A stretch of DNA of 64,000 bases from Actinoplanes palleronii (GCF_016862315.1 NZ_BOMS01000017.1:27675-91674); one strand, 5' to 3'. Shown: positions 44,031-52,384, numbered from the stretch's first letter. Translations and numbers: made by a program. The notes: generated from the letters alone by a model not told the origin.

Positions 44031-45338
44031 GTGGCGTCCAGAATCCAGATTCCCGCGACGAAATATCCGGTCGAGCGGTTCACCCTCGCCAACGGTCTGC
44101 GTGTGGTCCTCTCACCGGACCGCAGCGCTCCGGTCGTCGGCGTGGCCGTCGTCTACGACGTCGGCATCCGCAGCGAACCCGAGGGGCGGACCGGCTTCGC
44201 GCACCTCTTCGAGCACCTGATGTTCCAGGGCTCGGAAAACCTCGAGAAGCTCGCGCACTTCCGGCACGTGCAGGGCGCCGGTGGCAGCTTCAACGGCTCC
44301 ACCCACCTGGACTACACCGACTACTTCGAGGTGCTGCCGTCCGGCGCCCTGGAGCGTGCGCTGTTCCTCGAGGCCGACCGGATGCGCGGTCCCCGGCTCA
44401 CCGAGGAAAACCTGCGCAACCAGGTCGACGTGGTCAAGGAGGAGATCCGGGTCAACGTCCTGAACCGGCCGTACGGCGGGTTCCCCTGGCTGAAGCTGCC
44501 CCCGGTGATGTTCCGGACCTTCGCCAACGCCCACGACGGGTACGGATCGTTCGAGGACCTGGAGAGCGCCACCGTCGAGGACGCTCAGGGCTTCTTCGAC
44601 CGCTACTACGCCTGCGGCAACGCGGTGCTGTCGGTGGCCGGCGACTTCGACGTGGCCGAGGCGACCGCGATGATCGAGCGGCACTTCGGCGACGTGCCGG
44701 CCCGCCCGGCCCCGGTCCTGCCCGACTTCGCCGAGCCGGGTCTGGACGGCGAGCGCCGCGAGACGTACGTGGACCGCATCGCCCCGCTGCCCGCCGTCGC
44801 CGCGGGATACCGCGTGCCCGACCCGATCGGGTCCTTCGACACCTATCTCCCGTTCTCGGTGCTGGCCGAGGTGCTCACCGACGGCGACGCCTCCCGGCTG
44901 GTCGAGCGCCTGGTCCAGCGGGACCGTTCGGTCACCAGCATCGGCGGCTACCTCGGCTTCATGGGCGACGAGTACCAGGTGCGCAACCCGACCGCCCTGC
45001 TGCTGCAGGCGCACATGCCGCCCGGCGGCGACGCCGGCAAGGTGCTGCGCACCGTCGACGAGGAGCTGGACCGGCTGGTCGCCGACGGCCTGCAGCCGGG
45101 CGAGCTGGAGCGCACCCAGGCGCGGATGAGCGCCCGCCTGCTGCAGGGCACCGACGAGGTGCTCGGCCGGGCCCTGCCGATGGCCGTGCTGGAGCTGCAG
45201 CGCGGCCGCCCGGGTCTGCTCAACGAGCTGCCCCGGCTGCTCGGCGAGGTCACCGCCGACCAGATCGTCACCGCCGCGGCCACCCTGCGGCCGGAGAGCC
45301 GCGCCACCGTCGAAGTCATCCCCGGAGCCGCAGCATGA
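44031..45338 (+). CDS. M16 family zinc peptidase (active subunit)
   Basis: The 435-residue protein has the inverted zinc motif HLFEH at 58-62 and the downstream glutamate in VDVVKEEIRVN, as in pitrilysin/processing-peptidase M16B enzymes. The fold continues with GSFDTYLPFSVLAEVL and a C-terminal repeat domain. It is cytosolic with no signal peptide. The GTG start lacks a ribosome site. Its stop overlaps the next M16 gene (ATGA), and such pairs form heterodimers in which one subunit is catalytic. Confidence 0.93.
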   Translation: MASRIQIPATKYPVERFTLANGLRVVLSPDRSAPVVGVAVVYDVGIRSEPEGRTGFAHLFEHLMFQGSENLEKLAHFRHVQGAGGSFNGSTHLDYTDYFEVLPSGALERALFLEADRMRGPRLTEENLRNQVDVVKEEIRVNVLNRPYGGFPWLKLPPVMFRTFANAHDGYGSFEDLESATVEDAQGFFDRYYACGNAVLSVAGDFDVAEATAMIERHFGDVPARPAPVLPDFAEPGLDGERRETYVDRIAPLPAVAAGYRVPDPIGSFDTYLPFSVLAEVLTDGDASRLVERLVQRDRSVTSIGGYLGFMGDEYQVRNPTALLLQAHMPPGGDAGKVLRTVDEELDRLVADGLQPGELERTQARMSARLLQGTDEVLGRALPMAVLELQRGRPGLLNELPRLLGEVTADQIVTAAATLRPESRATVEVIPGAAA

Positions 45339-46654
45339 GCAGCAGGACCCTGCCGGACCTGATTCCGAACGCCGAGTTGACCCTGCCCCCGCAGGCCGAG
45401 CGCACGCTGCCGAACGGGCTGACCGTGATCGCCATCCGTCGCGCCGCGGTGCCGCTGGCCGAGGTGCGCCTGCGCATCCCGTTCGGCCGGGCCCCGCTGG
45501 CCGCGGCGACGCTGCTCTCCCAGGCGCTGTTCACCGGCACCGGCACCATGTCGATGCTCGACATCGCCGCCGAGCTGCAGGCGGTCGGCGGCGGCCTGGC
45601 CGCCGGCCTCGACCCGGACCGGCTGCAGATCAGCGGCAACACGCTGGCCGGTGGCCTGGGCCGGCTCCTGGAGATCCTGGCCGGGGTGCTCACCGACGCC
45701 ACCTACCCGGGCGAGGAGGTGGTGACCGAGCGGGAACGCCTCGTCGACCACATCCAGGTCGCCCTCAGCCAGCCCTCGCACCTGGCCCGGGTCGCCCTGC
45801 TGAAGCGGATGTTCCTGACGCATCCGTACGCGGTGCAGACCCCGGAGGCCGACGAGGTCCGCGCGGTCGAGCCGGAGGCGCTGCGCGAGCTGCACGCCGC
45901 CCGGGTCCGCCCGGACGGCGCGATCCTGGTCCTGGTCGGCGACATCGACCCGGATCAGGTCATCGACCTGGCCGAGAAGGCGCTCGGCGGCTGGACCGGC
46001 ACGGCCCCGGAGGGCGAGATCCCGCCCACCCCGGCGCTGCGGCCGGGCCCGCTGCTGCTCGTCGACCGGCCCGGCTCGGTGCAGTCGTCGCTGCGGATCG
46101 CGCTGCCCGCGCTGACCCGCACCGACCCCGACTACGCCGCGCTGTCGCTGGCCAACATGGTCTTCGGCGGCTATTTCTCGTCCCGCTGGGTGGAGAACAT
46201 CCGCGAGGACAAGGGCTACACGTACGGCTCGCACTCGGTGGTCGAGCACTTCGCGTCCGGCTCGGCGCTGATCGCCGCGGCCGACGTGGCCACCGAGGTG
46301 ACCGGCCCGTCCCTGCTGGAGACCACGTACGAGCTGGGCCGCATCGCCAGCCTCCCGCCCGGCGAGGAGGAGCTGGAGCAGGCCCGGCGCTATGCGCTCG
46401 GCACCCTGCGGCTCGGCATGTCCACCCAGTCCGGCCTGGCCGCCCTGGCTAGCGTGTACGCCGGTTTCGGCCTGCGCCTCGACCACCTGCGGGACCACTC
46501 GGCCGCGCTCGCCGCCGCCACCCGGGAGCAGGTCGCCGCGGTCGCGGCGCGCCACCTGGCCCCGGCGCTCGCGGTGACCGTGGTGCTCGGCGACGCCGAG
46601 AAGATCGAGCCGCAGCTGGCCGCCCTGACCGCGGTGGAGCGCGACGTACCGTGA
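45335..46654 (+). CDS. M16 family peptidase-like protein (inactive partner)
   Basis: The 439-residue protein has the M16 fold but lacks HxxEH: the position reads LLSQAL. The segment ENIREDKGYTYGSHSVVEH, with the conserved Arg and Tyr that orient substrate, is kept. This is the typical non-catalytic partner in an M16B pair. The ATG overlaps the upstream stop and the stop overlaps the nudC start (GTGA), so three genes are translationally linked. Confidence 0.92.
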   Translation: MSSRTLPDLIPNAELTLPPQAERTLPNGLTVIAIRRAAVPLAEVRLRIPFGRAPLAAATLLSQALFTGTGTMSMLDIAAELQAVGGGLAAGLDPDRLQISGNTLAGGLGRLLEILAGVLTDATYPGEEVVTERERLVDHIQVALSQPSHLARVALLKRMFLTHPYAVQTPEADEVRAVEPEALRELHAARVRPDGAILVLVGDIDPDQVIDLAEKALGGWTGTAPEGEIPPTPALRPGPLLLVDRPGSVQSSLRIALPALTRTDPDYAALSLANMVFGGYFSSRWVENIREDKGYTYGSHSVVEHFASGSALIAAADVATEVTGPSLLETTYELGRIASLPPGEEELEQARRYALGTLRLGMSTQSGLAALASVYAGFGLRLDHLRDHSAALAAATREQVAAVAARHLAPALAVTVVLGDAEKIEPQLAALTAVERDVP

Positions 46655-47640
46655 CCGGCACCGACCATCCGGACCAACCGGAGCAACCCGATCTCGGTGC
46701 CGAGCAGCCGGGCACCCCGCCGCTGGCGCGGACCACGCTGGACCGCGCCGCCCACCGCCGCAAGGACGACGCCTGGCTGGCCGACGCCTGGACCCGCGGC
46801 CAGGTCCTGGTGATCGACCTGACCAAGGGCGGCCGGGCGCTGGTCACCGACCGTCCCGACGGCGGAGCCGCGCTGGTCCTGGTCGGGTCGGCGGACGCGC
46901 CGGAGGCGGAGCGCTGGTTCCTCGGCGAGGACACCGACGGCACCCCGCTGTGGACCATGGACACCACGCCGCCGCCGGCCGAGGGCACCCGGGCGGTGAC
47001 GTTGCGGGAGGTCGGGCACCTGCTCGACGCCCGGGACACCGGCCTGCTCACGGCGGCTGCCGCGCTGGCCAACTGGCACGCCAGCCACAAGTTCTCCCCG
47101 CGGTCGGGCAAGCCGACGGTCGCGGTGGAGGCGGGCTGGGCCCGGGCCGACGACGAGGGCCAGCTGATGTGGCCGCGGACCGACCCGGCGATGATCGTGG
47201 TGGTGCACGACGACGTGGCCGGTCCGGCCGGTCGCTGCCTGCTCGGTCACAACTCGGCCTGGGGACGCGGCGAGAACGGGCTGACCCGGTTCTCCTGCCT
47301 GGCCGGGTACGTCGAGCCGGGCGAGTCCGCCGAGGCCGCCGTGCTGCGCGAGGTCCGCGAAGAGGTCGGCGTGGGGCTGACCGCGATGCGGTACGAGGGC
47401 AGCCAGTCATGGCCGTACCCCGGCTCCTTGATGTTGGGTTTCCTGGCCACCGCGGACCCGGAGCAACCGCTGCGCCTCGACCCGGAGGAGATCGACGAGG
47501 CGCACTGGTTCTCCCGGGACGACATCGCCAAGATGATCGCCGGTGACTACGTTCACCCGGAGACCGGTGTACCGATGAGTTTGCCGATGCGATCGTCGAT
47601 CGCGTTCTACCTGATCGAGAAGTGGTTGCACGCCTCGTGA
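46651..47640 (+). CDS. nudC: NADH pyrophosphatase / deNADding enzyme (NudC-like Nudix)
   Basis: NudC-type enzymes cleave NAD(H) to NMN(H) and AMP and can remove NAD caps from RNA. The 329-residue protein has the full Nudix box GYVEPGESAEAAVLREVREEVG and the NudC-specific SQSWPYPGSLMLGF. The zinc-ribbon position, FCxxCG in well-known members, reads FSPRSGKPT here, so all zinc cysteines are absent. The protein is longer at its N-terminus by an acidic stretch. GTG start overlaps the upstream M16 stop. Same neighbourhood as M. tuberculosis Rv3199c. Confidence 0.92.
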   Translation: MTGTDHPDQPEQPDLGAEQPGTPPLARTTLDRAAHRRKDDAWLADAWTRGQVLVIDLTKGGRALVTDRPDGGAALVLVGSADAPEAERWFLGEDTDGTPLWTMDTTPPPAEGTRAVTLREVGHLLDARDTGLLTAAAALANWHASHKFSPRSGKPTVAVEAGWARADDEGQLMWPRTDPAMIVVVHDDVAGPAGRCLLGHNSAWGRGENGLTRFSCLAGYVEPGESAEAAVLREVREEVGVGLTAMRYEGSQSWPYPGSLMLGFLATADPEQPLRLDPEEIDEAHWFSRDDIAKMIAGDYVHPETGVPMSLPMRSSIAFYLIEKWLHAS

Positions 47641-47646
47641 TCACGA
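47635..47646. promoter_or_regulatory. Perfect 12-bp palindrome overlapping the nudC stop
   Basis: TCGTGATCACGA is its own reverse complement; TCACGA repeats right after. It lies about 100 bases upstream of the PhyH gene, which has its own ribosome site and seems to be separately transcribed. A repressor site is possible; no regulator gene is adjacent. Confidence 0.3.
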
Positions 47647-47746
47647 TCACGACCGGGGGGTATGTGATCAGAAAGTTTCTCGTTTCGACAGGCAACCTGA
47701 GTACGGTCCCGGTGCGTCATGCTTACCAAAGACGAGAGGGGATCCG

Positions 47747-48628
47747 ATGACCCAGGTGGAAGCGCCGGCGTGGACGCCGATGTCCGCGGAGGAGCGGGAG
47801 GCGTTCGACCGCGATGGTTACATCGTCGTGCCGTCGGTGCTCAGTGAGAGCGAGATCGAGGTCGGGCGGGCCGCGATTCTGGGGTATTACGAGAAGGCGA
47901 AGGCCGAGGGCAAGCTGAGCGCGACCGGCGCTCTGCACCAGCTCTCCCCGATCGCCTACGTTCCCGAGCTGGCTTTCCTGCTCGATCACCCCAAGGCTTT
48001 CAAGTACATCTGGTCGTTGCTCGGGTGGAACATCCACGTGTACCACTCACACATCGATGTGCACCCGCAGCTGCACGACAAGCAGAAGGAATGGTGGCAC
48101 TGGCACCAGGACGGCGGACGGCAGAACCGGGAGATCGAGACCGACCCGCGTCCGATGCTGTCGGTGAAGCTCGCCTACTGGTTCTCCGATGTCAGCGAGA
48201 CCGGCCGGGGCAACTTCACCGTCCTGCCCGGCAGCCACAAGACCAACTGGCTGCCCGGCCCGCCGAGCCGTGGCGTTCCGTGGCCGGCCCCCGAGGGCGC
48301 CGTCCAGATCACCGCGAACGCGGGTGACCTGGTCGTCTTCGACCGCCGCATCTGGCACGCCCGGTCGGACAACTACTCCGACATCACCCGTGTCGGGGCG
48401 TTCTTCGGTTACACCCCGCGCTGGATCGCGATCCGCGACGAGGTCGCCGACCTGCCGGCCCAGCCGGAGTGGGACAGCAAGACCGAGGTGGAGAAGCAGC
48501 TGCTGGGCGGCTTCGGCAAGGGCGACGGCGACCACCAGTGGGGTCACTACCCGGAGTCCACGCCGCTCTACGGCGCGCTCAAGGAGCGGGGCCTGCTCGA
48601 CTCGAGCATCCCGGCCCTGATCCCGTAA
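47747..48628 (+). CDS. Phytanoyl-CoA dioxygenase (PhyH) family protein
   Basis: This 293-residue protein belongs to the Fe(II)/2-oxoglutarate-dependent PhyH family. The iron ligands are likely the H and D of WHWHQDGG and the H of RRIWHARSDN; the Arg two residues later may bind 2-oxoglutarate. Opening phrase FDRDGYIVVPSVLSESEIE is typical. It is not a clear ectoine hydroxylase: the EctD signature around the first His is absent and no ectoine genes are near. GAGAGGGG lies 6 bases before the ATG. It sits as an insertion between nudC and mrx1. Confidence 0.9.
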   Translation: MTQVEAPAWTPMSAEEREAFDRDGYIVVPSVLSESEIEVGRAAILGYYEKAKAEGKLSATGALHQLSPIAYVPELAFLLDHPKAFKYIWSLLGWNIHVYHSHIDVHPQLHDKQKEWWHWHQDGGRQNREIETDPRPMLSVKLAYWFSDVSETGRGNFTVLPGSHKTNWLPGPPSRGVPWPAPEGAVQITANAGDLVVFDRRIWHARSDNYSDITRVGAFFGYTPRWIAIRDEVADLPAQPEWDSKTEVEKQLLGGFGKGDGDHQWGHYPESTPLYGALKERGLLDSSIPALIP

Positions 48629-48637
48629 GGTTCCCGG

Positions 48638-48680
48638 ACACGAAAAAGGGGCCGTCCTTTCCGACGGCCCCTTTTCGTGT
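48638..48680. terminator. Strong bidirectional intrinsic terminator
   Basis: GAAAAAGGGGCCGTC pairs with GACGGCCCCTTTTC around CTTTCC, with A- and T-runs on each side, so it works in both directions. It separates the convergent PhyH and mycoredoxin genes, which end at 48628 and 48683. Confidence 0.92.
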
Positions 48681-48682
48681 GC

Positions 48683-48925
48683 TCAGGCCGCGATCGACTC
48701 GAGGTGCTTCTTCACCTGGACGATCGACGGGTTGGTCAGCGCCGAGCCGTCGTCGAACTTCAGGGTCGGCACGGTCTGGTTGCCGCCGTTGACCTTCCGT
48801 ACGAAGGCCGCCGAGGTCTCGTCCTGCTCGATGTCGACCACCTCGTAGGCGATGCCTTCCCGGTCGAGCTGCGACTTGAGGCGGTGGCAGTACCCACACC
48901 AGGACGTCGAGTACATGGTCAGCAT
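48683..48925 (-). CDS. mrx1: Mycoredoxin (glutaredoxin-like, WCGYC)
   Basis: The 80-residue protein has a thioredoxin fold, active site WCGYC at residues 9-13, and the cis-Pro TVPT. Mycoredoxin-1 reduces mixed disulfides between proteins and mycothiol. The ATG at 48925 (MLTMYSTSWCGYC) has AAGGAG 9 bases upstream; a longer frame exists but is not needed. It is divergent from uvrD2 as in M. tuberculosis (Rv3198A and Rv3198c are neighbours). Confidence 0.95.
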   Translation of the reverse strand: MLTMYSTSWCGYCHRLKSQLDREGIAYEVVDIEQDETSAAFVRKVNGGNQTVPTLKFDDGSALTNPSIVQVKKHLESIAA

Positions 48926-49008
48926 CGGACAGGGCTCCTTCGGATACGGGTCACACGGCACTACGCCTTACAGCACAACACCCCGCGGGGGTGTCATGAT
49001 TCCCTACC

Positions 49009-51168
49009 GTGCGGACTGAAGCGGTGCTGGCCGGGCTCGACCCGGACCAGCGGACGGCGGTGACGGCTCCGGCCGGTCCGGTCTGCATCCTCGCCGGTGC
49101 GGGTACCGGCAAGACCAGGGCGATCACTCATCGGATCGCGCATCGGACGCTGTCCGGCGAGATCAACCCGCGGCATGTGCTCGCGGTCACCTTCACCGCG
49201 CGGGCCGCCGCCGAGATGCGCTCGCGGCTCACCGCGCTCGGCGCCGGCGGGGTGCAGGCCCGGACGTTCCACGCGGCCGCGCTGCGCCAGGTGCGCTACT
49301 TCGCGTCGCGCCTGCTCGAGGGCCGAGGCATGCCCGAGCTGATCGAGAGCAAGATCCGGGTGGTCGGCCTGGCCGCCGCCCGCGCCGGGGTGCGCGCCGA
49401 CCGGGCGATCTCCCGCGACCTGGCCAGCGAGATCGAGTGGGCCAAGTCCTCGCTGGTCGAGCCGTCCGAGTACGCCGTGGCCGCCGCCAAGGCACTGCGG
49501 GAGCCCCCGTTCGAGCCGGCCCGGGTGGCCGAGGTGTTCGCCGCGTACGAGTCGCTCAAACGCCGCCAGGGCGTGATCGACTTCGAGGACCTGCTGCGCG
49601 CCGCGGTCTGGGGCATCGAGGAGCACCCGGACGTCGCCGAGCAGATCCGGGCGCAGTACCGGCACTTCGTGGTCGACGAGTACCAGGACGTCAACCCGTT
49701 GCAGCAGCGCCTGCTGGAGGCGTGGCTGGGTGGCCGGGACGACCTCACCGTGGTCGGCGACGCCAGCCAGACGATCTACTCGTTCACCGGCGCCAGCGCG
49801 GCCCACCTGATCGACTTCCCGCGCAAGTGGCGCGACGCCGTGGTGGTCCGCCTGGTCCGCGACTACCGGTCCACCCCGCAGGTGGTCGGGCTGGCCAACG
49901 CGGTGATCCGGCAGGCCCGCGGCACCGAGGCGAAACTGCGCCTGGAGCTGGTGGGCCAGCGGCCGCCCGGCCCGGAACCGGCCCTCAAGATCTTCCCGGA
50001 CGAGCCGGGGGAGGCCGCCGCGGTGGCCCGGCGCTGCCGGGAACTGATCACGGCCGGCACGCCGGCCAGCGAGATCGCGATCCTTTTCCGTACGAACGCG
50101 CAGTCCGAGGCGTACGAGGAGGCGCTCGCCGAGGCCGAGGTGCCCTACGTGGTCCGCGGCGGTGAGCGGTTCTTCGAGCGTTCCGAGGTCCGGCAGGCGA
50201 TGGTCGCCCTGCGCGCCGCGGTGCGCTCGATCCCCGGCGAGACCCCGCTCGTCGACGCGGTCGTCGAGGGCCTGTCCCGGACCGGGTGGAACCGCGCGAA
50301 GCCGCCGCCCGGCGGAGCGGCCCGCGAGCAGTGGGAGGCGCTCGCCGCGCTGGCCGCGCTCGCCGAGGAGTACGCCGCCGAGCCGGCGATCCTGCCGATC
50401 GGCGAGGGCGCCCGGGTGCAGCGGGAGATCACCCTCACCGCCTTCAACGACGAGCTCGCCCGCCGGGCCGAGCAGCAGCACGCGCCGACCATGGCCGGGG
50501 TCACGCTGGCCTCGCTGCACGCCGCCAAGGGGCTGGAGTGGGACGCGGTGTTCCTGGTCGGGCTCGCCGACGGGACGCTGCCCACCACGTACGCGAAGAC
50601 CGCCGAGCAGCTGGAGGAGGAGCGCCGCCTGCTCTACGTCGGGGTGACCCGGGCCCGGCAGGTGCTGTGGCTCTCGCTCGGCCAGTCCCGGGCGCCGGGC
50701 GGCCGGACCCGCCGGCCCTGCCGGTTCCTGCCGCAGCTGGGACAGTTCGGCGGGGGTGAGCGGGCCGGTGCGGCGTCCTCCGGGCCGTCCGGTGACCGGA
50801 GTCGGAAAACCGACCGCCGGGTGCCCAAGGTGTCGTCCTGCCGGGTCTGCGGCACCACGCTGCTGGCCGGCGCCGACCGGAAACTGGGCCGCTGCGCGAG
50901 CTGCCCGTCCGACATGGACGAGGACCTTTTCGAGCGGCTGACCCGCTGGCGGGCGAGCACCGCGGCGGAGCAGAAAGTCCCTGCGTACGTCGTGTTCACC
51001 GACGCCACCCTGGTGGCCATCGCGGAACGCCGCCCGTCCGATCCGGCCCAGTTGCTGGCGATCGCCGGAATCGGGGCCCGCAAGCTGGGCCAGTACGGCG
51101 AGTCGGTCTTCGCTCTGGTGGGTGGCGCGAGCCCCGAAGATGATGGCCGAAAAAACTTTGAAAACTAG
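49009..51168 (+). CDS. uvrD2: UvrD2-type superfamily I DNA helicase
   Basis: This ATP-dependent helicase has Walker A GAGTGKT at 30-36, DEYQD in FVVDEYQDVNPLQQ, and the motif ASLHAAKGLEWDAVFL. Two traits mark it as UvrD2: a tetracysteine block (CRVCG then CASC, about residues 611-633) and a C-terminal HRDC domain (RWRASTAAEQKVPAYVVFTD, IAGIGARKLGQYG). UvrD2 is essential in M. tuberculosis. Length is 719 residues. The GTG start has no ribosome site (ATTCCCTACC precedes it), so it may be leaderless. whiB7 follows after a 592-base leader. Confidence 0.95.
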   Translation: MRTEAVLAGLDPDQRTAVTAPAGPVCILAGAGTGKTRAITHRIAHRTLSGEINPRHVLAVTFTARAAAEMRSRLTALGAGGVQARTFHAAALRQVRYFASRLLEGRGMPELIESKIRVVGLAAARAGVRADRAISRDLASEIEWAKSSLVEPSEYAVAAAKALREPPFEPARVAEVFAAYESLKRRQGVIDFEDLLRAAVWGIEEHPDVAEQIRAQYRHFVVDEYQDVNPLQQRLLEAWLGGRDDLTVVGDASQTIYSFTGASAAHLIDFPRKWRDAVVVRLVRDYRSTPQVVGLANAVIRQARGTEAKLRLELVGQRPPGPEPALKIFPDEPGEAAAVARRCRELITAGTPASEIAILFRTNAQSEAYEEALAEAEVPYVVRGGERFFERSEVRQAMVALRAAVRSIPGETPLVDAVVEGLSRTGWNRAKPPPGGAAREQWEALAALAALAEEYAAEPAILPIGEGARVQREITLTAFNDELARRAEQQHAPTMAGVTLASLHAAKGLEWDAVFLVGLADGTLPTTYAKTAEQLEEERRLLYVGVTRARQVLWLSLGQSRAPGGRTRRPCRFLPQLGQFGGGERAGAASSGPSGDRSRKTDRRVPKVSSCRVCGTTLLAGADRKLGRCASCPSDMDEDLFERLTRWRASTAAEQKVPAYVVFTDATLVAIAERRPSDPAQLLAIAGIGARKLGQYGESVFALVGGASPEDDGRKNFEN

Positions 51169-51172
51169 TGCG

Positions 51173-51211
51173 TTAATTCGTTTGCCCTCTCCTGTAGGGC
51201 AGGCATAGCCT
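51173..51211 (+). promoter_or_regulatory. Candidate WhiB7-autoregulated promoter
   Basis: A TTAATT block (51173-51178) lies exactly 3 bases upstream of the -35-like TTGCCC (51182-51187); TAGCCT at 51206-51211, 18 bases further on, fits a -10 TAnnnT. WhiB7 acts with the primary sigma factor at promoters that carry an A/T-rich block just upstream of the -35, which its AT-hook contacts. The layout matches that rule closely. It starts 4 bases after the uvrD2 stop. Confidence 0.6.
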
Positions 51212-51221
51212 CAGAACACAA

Positions 51222-51247
51222 CTTGCCGGGGAACCTTCCCGGGCAAG
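51222..51247 (+). other. Hairpin near the start of the whiB7 leader
   Basis: CTTGCCGGGGAA pairs with TTCCCGGGCAAG, 11 of 12 positions, around a tight loop. It lies just after the predicted transcription start. It may stabilise the leader or end uvrD2 transcription; there is no U-run. Confidence 0.5.
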
Positions 51248-51289
51248 ATCGAGCTACGAGTGCAAGTTGATGGAGAGGAGGTGGCCGTG

Positions 51290-51616
51290 ATGAGGATTCA
51301 CACCGTGCTGATGCGTTCGTCGCTGCTGCCGTCTCCTGCTTGCGCTCTGTCCGTTCTGCTGCCCGCCGGTGCCGCTCCGTCGGCACTGTTGGCCGCTGAG
51401 CGGGTCCTGGCTCCGCAGGCGCACCAGGTCTTCAGCCGGCCGCAAGCCGCGCTGGGCCAGTGGGCCGTCGAGCGGGTGCTCGTCGGTGACATCAAGGGCA
51501 GCAATGGCAAAGCCAGCGTCAATGGCACCACTGGGTTCGCGGGCGTCGATTCCATCTCCAGCAAGCGCTACACGGATGGTGGCAGCGGCACCCCGCCTCG
51601 AGGAAGGCCGGTCTGA
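51290..51616 (+). CDS. Upstream ORF in the whiB7 leader (108 codons)
   Basis: GGAGAGGAGG sits 8 bases before the ATG, the strongest ribosome site in this neighbourhood, so the frame is probably translated. The predicted peptide starts MRIHTVLMRSSLLPSP and ends GGSGTPPRGRPV. It resembles no protein I know and is less GC-biased at third positions than its neighbours. Its last codons and stop lie inside an antiterminator hairpin (see 51595-51684). In mycobacteria and Streptomyces, whiB7/wblC is controlled through a leader uORF, so a sensing role is likely. Confidence 0.6.
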   Translation: MRIHTVLMRSSLLPSPACALSVLLPAGAAPSALLAAERVLAPQAHQVFSRPQAALGQWAVERVLVGDIKGSNGKASVNGTTGFAGVDSISSKRYTDGGSGTPPRGRPV

Positions 51617-51684
51617 TAACCCAGACCTCCGGCTCACCTCGAGGCCGCGGAACCCCTAACCGGGATCCGCGGCCTTAATTTTTT
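51595..51684 (+). terminator. Antiterminator/terminator switch of the whiB7 leader
   Basis: The terminator is AGGCCGCGGA (51642-51651) pairing with TCCGCGGCCT (51666-51675), followed by TTAATTTTTT. An alternative stem pairs GCCTCGAG (51595-51602) with CTCGAGGC (51638-51645), with an inner stem GGTCTG/CAGACC. It uses bases 51642-51645 of the terminator arm, so the two folds exclude each other. The uORF stop codon (51614-51616) lies inside the antiterminator, so ribosome position can choose the fold. whiB7 starts 77 bases past the T-run. Confidence 0.85.
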
Positions 51685-51760
51685 GCCGGCTCACCAGCCG
51701 GTGCACTTTCCCGGAACACGATCCAGAAGATCGATAAGAAGAGAGAGGTGACCGGGCTTT

Positions 51761-52123
51761 ATGAGTCTGGCGCTGGCCCCGATCGACATCACCGTCGAGA
51801 TCGAGGCAAACCTGCCCTGCCGGAAGTTCGACCCGGACCTGTGGTTCTCCGACTCCCCGGCCCAGCTGGAGCTGGCCAAGTCGCTTTGCGGGGACTGCCC
51901 GCTGCGCGTCGAGTGCCTCGCCGGCGCGGTGGAGCGGAACGAGCCCTGGGGTGTCTGGGGCGGCGAGATCTTCGAGCGTGGCGCTGTCGTGCCGCGCAAG
52001 CGGCCGCGTGGCCGGCCCCGGAAGGTCGACGTCGCTCGGGATGCCGAGCTGGCCGTCGAGGTCGAGGAGCGGCTCGCCGCGAACGGTCTCGACACCCGCA
52101 ACTCCGTCCGTCTGGCGGCTTGA
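51761..52123 (+). CDS. whiB7: WhiB7 transcription factor
   Basis: WhiB7 turns on intrinsic antibiotic-resistance genes when translation is blocked. The 120-residue protein has the four Fe-S cysteines C20, C43, C46 and C52, the WhiB motif WGVWGG at 63-68, and the AT-hook RGRPRK at 83-88 that marks WhiB7 among WhiB proteins. Its position next to uvrD2 is the same as in mycobacteria (Rv3197A and Rv3198c). GAGAGAGGTG precedes the ATG by 10 bases. The 592-base leader carries a uORF and a terminator switch. Confidence 0.96.
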   Translation: MSLALAPIDITVEIEANLPCRKFDPDLWFSDSPAQLELAKSLCGDCPLRVECLAGAVERNEPWGVWGGEIFERGAVVPRKRPRGRPRKVDVARDAELAVEVEERLAANGLDTRNSVRLAA

Positions 52124-52124
52124 G

Positions 52125-52349
52125 ATGACCGACCTGACCATCCCCGCGATCGACACCCGAAAGCCCAGCACCGTCCCGGTGCGTTCGAATGGAGTCACCA
52201 AAGTGAGACTTATCCAAGCGGCCCTGTCGAGGGCCCGAATGCGTCAGCCTCAGAGTGACCGTGCACCTGAGGCTTACCGTTCCGCCCGCCGTATCGCCAT
52301 GGAAGGCCGTAAGCAGGCCGCCCGTGAACTCGGCGTCGGCGGCTACTGA
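52125..52349 (+). CDS. Small basic protein after whiB7
   Basis: The frame gives 74 residues from the ATG at 52125, one base after the whiB7 stop. A GTG at 52203 with GGAG 8 bases upstream gives 48 residues (starting RLIQAALSRARMRQPQSD) and may be the main start. The C-terminal half is rich in Arg and Ala (YRSARRIAMEGRKQAARELG). It ends 35 bases before a strong terminator, so it is in the whiB7 transcript and would share its control. Function unknown. Confidence 0.65.
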   Translation: MTDLTIPAIDTRKPSTVPVRSNGVTKVRLIQAALSRARMRQPQSDRAPEAYRSARRIAMEGRKQAARELGVGGY

Positions 52350-52384
52350 TTCCGCGTTTTAGACCCGCTACCCGGGAAATGGTG

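Noticed and set aside
47747..48628. Ectoine hydroxylase (EctD)
   Set aside because: The Fe-binding His and Asp are present but the EctD signature around them is not, and no ectABC genes occur in the window.
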